Source of the DNA: Alphaproteobacteria bacterium
GTDB taxonomy: Bacteria > Pseudomonadota > Alphaproteobacteria > Rickettsiales > RI-342
Reading direction: 5' to 3'
Assembly (NCBI GenBank): GCA_020851915.1
Contig: JADZBT010000059.1
Span: 1-9,583, forward strand
DNA length: 9,583 bases
Shown here: one piece after another, positions 6,580-9,583 of the stretch
Position numbering within the stretch: the stretch's first letter is position 1
Layout: the number at the start of each line of letters is the position of its first letter
Position numbers and translations under genes: made by a program
Notes under the pieces: generated by a model
What the model was told of the DNA's origin: nothing
Seen by the model: the letters and a program-made list of their open reading frames with translations, nothing else
Databases searched by the model: none

Positions 6580-6600
6580 GGATGGAGTACTACGGTAACG

Positions 6601-6692
6601 GCAGGCCCCTCACCCTAACCCTCTCCCTATGGGAGAGGGAGTAAGAAAAGCCCCTTCTCCCATAGGGAGAAGGCGGGGGATGAGGGGCCTGC
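6601..6692. repeat. Nested palindromic intergenic repeat with 12-bp terminal inverted repeats
   Basis: Perfect ends GCAGGCCCCTCA (6601-6612) and TGAGGGGCCTGC (6681-6692) enclose two hairpins: CCCTCTCCC-TAT-GGGAGAGGG (6619-6639) and CCTTCTCCC-ATA-GGGAGAAGG (6653-6673). The two hairpins are near inverted copies of each other, so the whole 92 bp can also form one long stem. The 'CCCTCACCCTAACCCTCTCCC' type of sequence is a widely dispersed intergenic repeat in proteobacteria. It separates the O-methyltransferase from the formyltransferase. No protein-coding signal runs through it, and it has no transposase of its own, so it would have to be mobilised in trans if mobile. Confidence 0.85.
6643..6673 (-). 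terminator. Possible intrinsic terminator within the palindromic repeat
   Basis: Read on the minus strand, the 9-bp stem at 6653-6673 (3-base loop) is followed by GGCTTTTCTT (6652 down to 6643). A GC-rich hairpin followed by a T-rich run is the form of a Rho-independent terminator. It would end the transcript 42 bp after the O-methyltransferase stop and separate the leucine-type operon from the formyltransferase-tas pair. The T-run is interrupted, so efficiency is uncertain. The plus strand has no such run. Confidence 0.4.
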
Positions 6693-6714
6693 GGATTCGG
6701 ATGGCGCGCATATA

Positions 6715-7371
6715 TCAGAACATTTTGATGCCGACGGTCATCCCCTCCACGGTGGGGAGGATAGTACCGATGTATTTTTCCGGGTCGGCGATGCGTTGGT
6801 TGAAGTGACGCATCACCTCCCACGTGGTCTGGCGTACGTTCTCCGTCGGCGTCTTCTCATAGACCGAATCGAACAGGAAGGTATTGTCCGCCACGATGAG
6901 CCCGCCCTGATATACATGCGTTTCCGCCCAGTCGAGGTAATCGCAATAATGGATCTTGTCGGCGTCGATAAAGGCCATGTCGAACGGCCCTTCGTCGCGC
7001 AGCGTCGGCAGTATGTCGAGCGCCTGCCCCACATGCACCGTCACCTGATCGATGAGCCCGGCGGCCATGATGTTCTCCTTGGCCCATTGCGCGTGGAAGG
7101 GGTTAGCCTCGATGGTGTGGATGTGCCCGTCCTTGGGCAGCGCGCGCCCCATCCAGATGGCGGAATAGCCCGCCAGCGTGCCTATCTCCACGACGGTACG
7201 CACCCCGCGCAGCGCGATGAGCAGTTGCAGCAACTTTCCCTCTTCCGGGCCGATCTGGATGGCGCGATCCTGTTCGCGCAGCGTCGTCACGATGCTTTTC
7301 AGCAGCGTATCCTCGCGCGCGAACAGCTCGCTGACATAGGCGGATTTCTGGGACTGGACTACCGGGCGCAT
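6715..7371 (-). CDS. Class I SAM-dependent O-methyltransferase (Methyltransf_3/COMT type)
   Basis: The 218-residue cytosolic enzyme belongs to the cation-dependent catechol/caffeoyl-CoA O-methyltransferase family. The SAM-binding glycine loop is VVEIGTLAGYSAIWMG (60-75). Acidic Glu88 should contact the SAM ribose. FDMAFIDADKIHYCDYL (130-146) carries Asp136, and VADNTF (160-165) carries Asp162-Asn163. These three residues are the metal ligands of the family. The N-terminal helix region is short, as in bacterial members, and the protein ends in the usual GMTVGIKMF strand. AAAGGT lies six bases before the ATG at 7371. The gene overlaps the HMG-CoA lyase 3' end by 13 nt, so translation is probably coupled. 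Its acceptor substrate is unknown, but its place in a leucine-catabolic cluster may be a clue. A terminator-like hairpin follows. Confidence 0.93.
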   Translation of the reverse strand: MRPVVQSQKSAYVSELFAREDTLLKSIVTTLREQDRAIQIGPEEGKLLQLLIALRGVRTVVEIGTLAGYSAIWMGRALPKDGHIHTIEANPFHAQWAKENIMAAGLIDQVTVHVGQALDILPTLRDEGPFDMAFIDADKIHYCDYLDWAETHVYQGGLIVADNTFLFDSVYEKTPTENVRQTTWEVMRHFNQRIADPEKYIGTILPTVEGMTVGIKMF

Positions 7372-8273
7372 GCGTTACCTTTTTGTACTTCTGCCACTCG
7401 TGACATGATCTGCTGCCCTACCTGCGCCAGACGATTTATATCAATGCCGGTTTCCGCGCCCAGCCCCTCCAGCACGCGCACCAGCTTGAGCGTGTCGAGA
7501 TTGCCTTTCTTCGGCGCGCCCGGCTCGTGCCGCAGTACCGGACACCCGCCAAAACCGCCGGTCGCCGCATCGAATACCCGCACGCCCTTCTCATAGGCCA
7601 CGCGGACGTTCTGGCTTACCACATCTTCCTCCCCCGTGGCCAGCGCTTTGCGGTCATGGAAATGCACCGCTATCTGTTGGGAGATGGTTATACCCGCCGC
7701 TTCCAGGGCATCCATTACCGCCGCCACCTGATCCGACGTCGCGATGCCGCTGGTGTCGCTGATGGCGACCTCGTAAGCCCCCATGCTGAGCAGCCGCTGG
7801 GTCAACTCCACCGCGCGCGCGGGGTCGAAGGCAAAATCACTCCAGCCGAACACCGTGGAGAGATAGCCCCGCACCCGGATGCCGTGCTCCTTCGCCAGCG
7901 CCATCACCGGGGCAAGGCGCGCGAAAGATTCCTCCACCGTGGCATTGATGTTCTTTTTTGAGAAATCATCCGATGTCGCCACGAATACCGCTATTTCGCT
8001 GACGCCCGCCTCTATCGCCGCCAGCATGCCCTTCTCGTTCGGGACAAGGTATGAGAATTGCGCGCCGTCTTTGCGATCGCGGAGTTTCTCCGCCAGCGCG
8101 GGCGTATGCGCCATGCGGGCGGCACGCACGAAACTACCCGCCTCGATGTTGCGTAAACCCGCCGCCTCAAGCCCGTCGATGAAGTGCAGGCGATCCTCGA
8201 TGGTCAGGCGCTCGGAACCTTCCTCGTCCTGAAACCCATCACGCAATACCATTTCTTTGATAGTGACGTTCAT
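7359..8273 (-). CDS. mvaB: Hydroxymethylglutaryl-CoA lyase, divergent form
   Basis: HMG-CoA lyase splits HMG-CoA into acetyl-CoA and acetoacetate, the last step of leucine degradation. The 304-residue TIM-barrel protein keeps the DRE-TIM metallolyase features: Arg11-Asp12 in LRDGFQDE, Glu44, FSKKNINATVEESFARL (104-120, strongly HMG-CoA-lyase-like), Asp173 in ISDTSGIAT, His204 and His206 in VHFHD, and Cys244 in GGFGGCP matching the catalytic cysteine of GLGGCP. It departs from canonical enzymes after the HxHD motif, where the usual DTYGQALAN stretch is replaced by a longer DRKALATGEEDVVSQN. About five residues are also inserted between Cys244 and the Gly-Asn (258). The start overlaps the hydratase stop as ATGA. 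The context (liuD, liuC) supports this role. A related acyl-CoA lyase specificity remains possible. Confidence 0.88.
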   Translation of the reverse strand: MNVTIKEMVLRDGFQDEEGSERLTIEDRLHFIDGLEAAGLRNIEAGSFVRAARMAHTPALAEKLRDRKDGAQFSYLVPNEKGMLAAIEAGVSEIAVFVATSDDFSKKNINATVEESFARLAPVMALAKEHGIRVRGYLSTVFGWSDFAFDPARAVELTQRLLSMGAYEVAISDTSGIATSDQVAAVMDALEAAGITISQQIAVHFHDRKALATGEEDVVSQNVRVAYEKGVRVFDAATGGFGGCPVLRHEPGAPKKGNLDTLKLVRVLEGLGAETGIDINRLAQVGQQIMSRVAEVQKGNACAR

Positions 8274-9166
8274 TCTTTTGCCATTGCTGAATCTTTTCCA
8301 ACGCCACGACTCTCAAGGAATGTCTGTATCCCTTTCCGTCCCTTCTCGCTACAGCGCGCCGTGGCAATGTCGCGCGCCGTGAATTCCATCAATGCCTGCC
8401 GGTCGCCCGCTTTGGATAGTGCTTCTACATTCTGGATAAGCGTTACCATGTCTGTCCACACGGTGCGATCGGTGGGTAATTCAAAAGGTACATAGGCATC
8501 ACGCGCGCGCTCTTCCAGCAATCCGTCACGCCCTTTCAGGGCTGCCAGCGCAACAAGCTCACGAAGGCGGTCTTCCATCTGCCCGCCCACGGCAAGCTCA
8601 TGCACCAGCCCCATCCCCCTGGCCTCCCCTGCATTGAAGGTAATGCCCATGGAGAAATAGGTCAGAGCGTTCTCATGCCCGATACGATCCAGAACATAAG
8701 GAGAGATCGTCGAGGGACGGAGTCCCAACCGCACTTCCGGGAAACCGAAATTCGTCGTGTCATCCGCCAGCACATAATCGCATAGCGCCACCAGCCCCGC
8801 GCCGCCGCCCAGCGCGTTACCGTGCACCTTGCCGATGAGGGGCTTGGCCTGCGCGAATTCATGCACCGTTTCCAACATTTCCGCCAAGTGCATGGCATCC
8901 GCCACATTTTCATCGAAAGTGAATCCCGCCATCTTCTGCATGTAGTCGAGATCGGCCCCTGCAGAGAAACTCTTGCCCTCTCCCCGCAGCACCGCCACTT
9001 TTACCTCGTCGCTGCCTTTGAGCTTTTTGAACACGGCGGTCAGGTCGGCGATCATCTGCTCGTTGAAGGCATTGTGCTTCTGCGGGCGATTCAGGGTGAC
9101 CGTCGCCACGCCGTCGGTGACATCCAGCAATATGGTGGGGTATGTGGTTTGCGTGCTACTCGGCAT
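8270..9166 (-). CDS. liuC: Enoyl-CoA hydratase/isomerase family protein, probable methylglutaconyl-CoA hydratase
   Basis: This crotonase-fold enzyme probably hydrates 3-methylglutaconyl-CoA to HMG-CoA in leucine/isovalerate breakdown. Oxyanion-hole segments are SFSAGADLDYM (66-76) and VHGNALGGGAGLVALCD (114-130). The catalytic glutamate is Glu144 in FPEVRLGLRP. The position of the first glutamate of rat-type hydratases is Gly124, a substitution also present in characterised LiuC-type hydratases, whose GGGVGLVACCD and SEVRIGLIPATIAP segments closely resemble those here. At 298 residues it is about 30 longer than typical LiuC, mostly from extra sequence near 215-250. The ATG at 9166 is chosen because a strong GGAGGAG sits just upstream and the N-terminal strand starts there. 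A start at 9229 would run 63 bp into the carboxylase gene. The stop overlaps the mvaB start by 4 nt. Confidence 0.9.
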   Translation of the reverse strand: MPSSTQTTYPTILLDVTDGVATVTLNRPQKHNAFNEQMIADLTAVFKKLKGSDEVKVAVLRGEGKSFSAGADLDYMQKMAGFTFDENVADAMHLAEMLETVHEFAQAKPLIGKVHGNALGGGAGLVALCDYVLADDTTNFGFPEVRLGLRPSTISPYVLDRIGHENALTYFSMGITFNAGEARGMGLVHELAVGGQMEDRLRELVALAALKGRDGLLEERARDAYVPFELPTDRTVWTDMVTLIQNVEALSKAGDRQALMEFTARDIATARCSEKGRKGIQTFLESRGVGKDSAMAKE

Positions 9167-9583
9167 TATTTCTCCTCCAACTGCACCAGTTCCGTGCCTT
9201 CGGGTACGAGCGCACCCTCTTCCACACATACCGCCTTTATCACCCCGGCACGAGAGGCTTCGATGGTGAGTTGCAGTTTCATCGCTTCCATGATGACCAG
9301 CGGGTCGCCTTTTTTCACCTTCGCGCCCTTCCTCACCAGCAGCTTGCGAATCGTGCCGGGCATGGGAGCGATATGCGCGCCTGCGGCAGCCTCGGCGCTT
9401 ACTGCCTTCCGCGCAGATGGCGTGGCAATCGCCACTTCGCCATCGTCAAGGAACAGGCTCTGGCGGCCATCCTTGTCGCGCCCGCTCAAATATCCGCGAT
9501 GCGTGCCCCCGTCATGCCCCGACAGCACAAATCCACCGCCGGGCACGCGCTCGCCGCAGAAGCAGTAGCGTTTGCCGTCCAGC
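9166..9583 (-). CDS. liuD: Biotin-dependent acyl-CoA carboxylase alpha subunit, C-terminal 138 residues (5' end off window)
   Basis: The visible part is the end of a carboxylase alpha chain. A linker of beta-rich sequence (YCFCGERVPGGGFVLSGHDG and on) leads to a biotinyl carrier domain. The domain starts at APMPGTIRKLLVRKGAKVKK, carries the biotin attachment motif VIMEAMKLQL with the lysine codon at 9277-9279 (visible residue 102), and ends in the usual EEGALVPEGTELVQLEE strand. The frame is open to the right edge. A GTG at 9546 is internal, not a start. Biotin carboxylase and most of the BT domain lie outside. The carrier domain alone cannot separate methylcrotonyl-CoA from propionyl- or geranyl-CoA carboxylase. 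The downstream liuC and mvaB genes make 3-methylcrotonyl-CoA carboxylase alpha the best reading. Confidence 0.87.
   Translation of the reverse strand, partial: LDGKRYCFCGERVPGGGFVLSGHDGGTHRGYLSGRDKDGRQSLFLDDGEVAIATPSARKAVSAEAAAGAHIAPMPGTIRKLLVRKGAKVKKGDPLVIMEAMKLQLTIEASRAGVIKAVCVEEGALVPEGTELVQLEEK
9172..9178 (-). promoter_or_regulatory. Strong Shine-Dalgarno deciding the liuC start
   Basis: GGAGGAG reads on the minus strand from 9178 to 9172, five bases before the ATG at 9166. It lies inside the last codons of the carboxylase gene (encoding Leu-Glu-Glu-Lys), whose TAA shares one base with the ATG (TAATG). This supports terminating ribosomes restarting on liuC and rules out the longer start at 9229. 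Confidence 0.8.

Noticed and set aside
4580..6692. CRISPR or composite transposon bounded by the two palindromes
   Set aside because: The palindromes are unrelated in sequence, there are no repeat-spacer units, no transposase and no target duplication. The genes between them look native in composition.
6590..6823. Minus-strand small ORF across the palindromic repeat
   Set aside because: Its frame reads through the repeat and the 3' end of the methyltransferase. The Pro/His/Arg-rich product looks like noise.
9166..9229. Upstream start for liuC giving 319 residues
   Set aside because: The extra 21 residues are Arg/Gly/Cys-rich, overlap the carboxylase gene and ignore the strong GGAGGAG at 9172-9178.
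8822..9568. Plus-strand open frame of 248 codons
   Set aside because: It is antisense to liuC and the carboxylase biotin domain, both well supported.

Overview
The window looks like ordinary chromosome from a GC-rich proteobacterium, most likely an alphaproteobacterium. Three things suggest this: an alphaproteobacterial-style AddA helicase, an ApaG protein of the form common in that class, and intergenic double-hairpin repeats of a type often seen there. I see no phage, plasmid, transposase, tRNA, rRNA or CRISPR signal.

Left part (1-4568). The 5' part of addA (recombinational repair helicase-nuclease) reads leftwards off the window edge. A 126-bp divergent intergenic region separates it from a rightward series. 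That series holds a 458-residue protein of unknown function with two hydrophobic segments at its C-terminus, two tandem small cytoplasmic proteins that are diverged copies of one another (90 and 101 residues, unrecognised family), apaG, and a glutathione S-transferase-like gene. The two small genes and apaG lack a clear Shine-Dalgarno sequence. The small pair have -10-like hexamers almost abutting their ATG codons, so leaderless transcription is possible.

Middle (4569-4668). The GST gene and the leftward block converge on a 75-bp nested palindrome made of two hairpins whose arms can also pair with each other.

Right part (9583-4669, all on the minus strand). The order of transcription is a biotin-dependent acyl-CoA carboxylase alpha subunit (C-terminus only, with the biotinyl-lysine motif), a methylglutaconyl-CoA hydratase-like crotonase, an HMG-CoA lyase-like enzyme, and a class I O-methyltransferase. 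Stops and starts overlap at each junction. The first three correspond to the lower leucine/isovalerate degradation pathway (3-methylcrotonyl-CoA to acetoacetate plus acetyl-CoA). After a second nested palindrome (6601-6692, including a plausible minus-strand terminator) come a stand-alone formyltransferase and a Tas-like aldo/keto reductase, 16 nt apart.

No complete new system is evident. The most interesting items are the tandem paralogous small proteins beside an unrecognised membrane-anchored protein, the altered active-site loops of the HMG-CoA lyase, the O-methyltransferase coupled to leucine catabolism, and two unrelated repeats with the same double-hairpin architecture.
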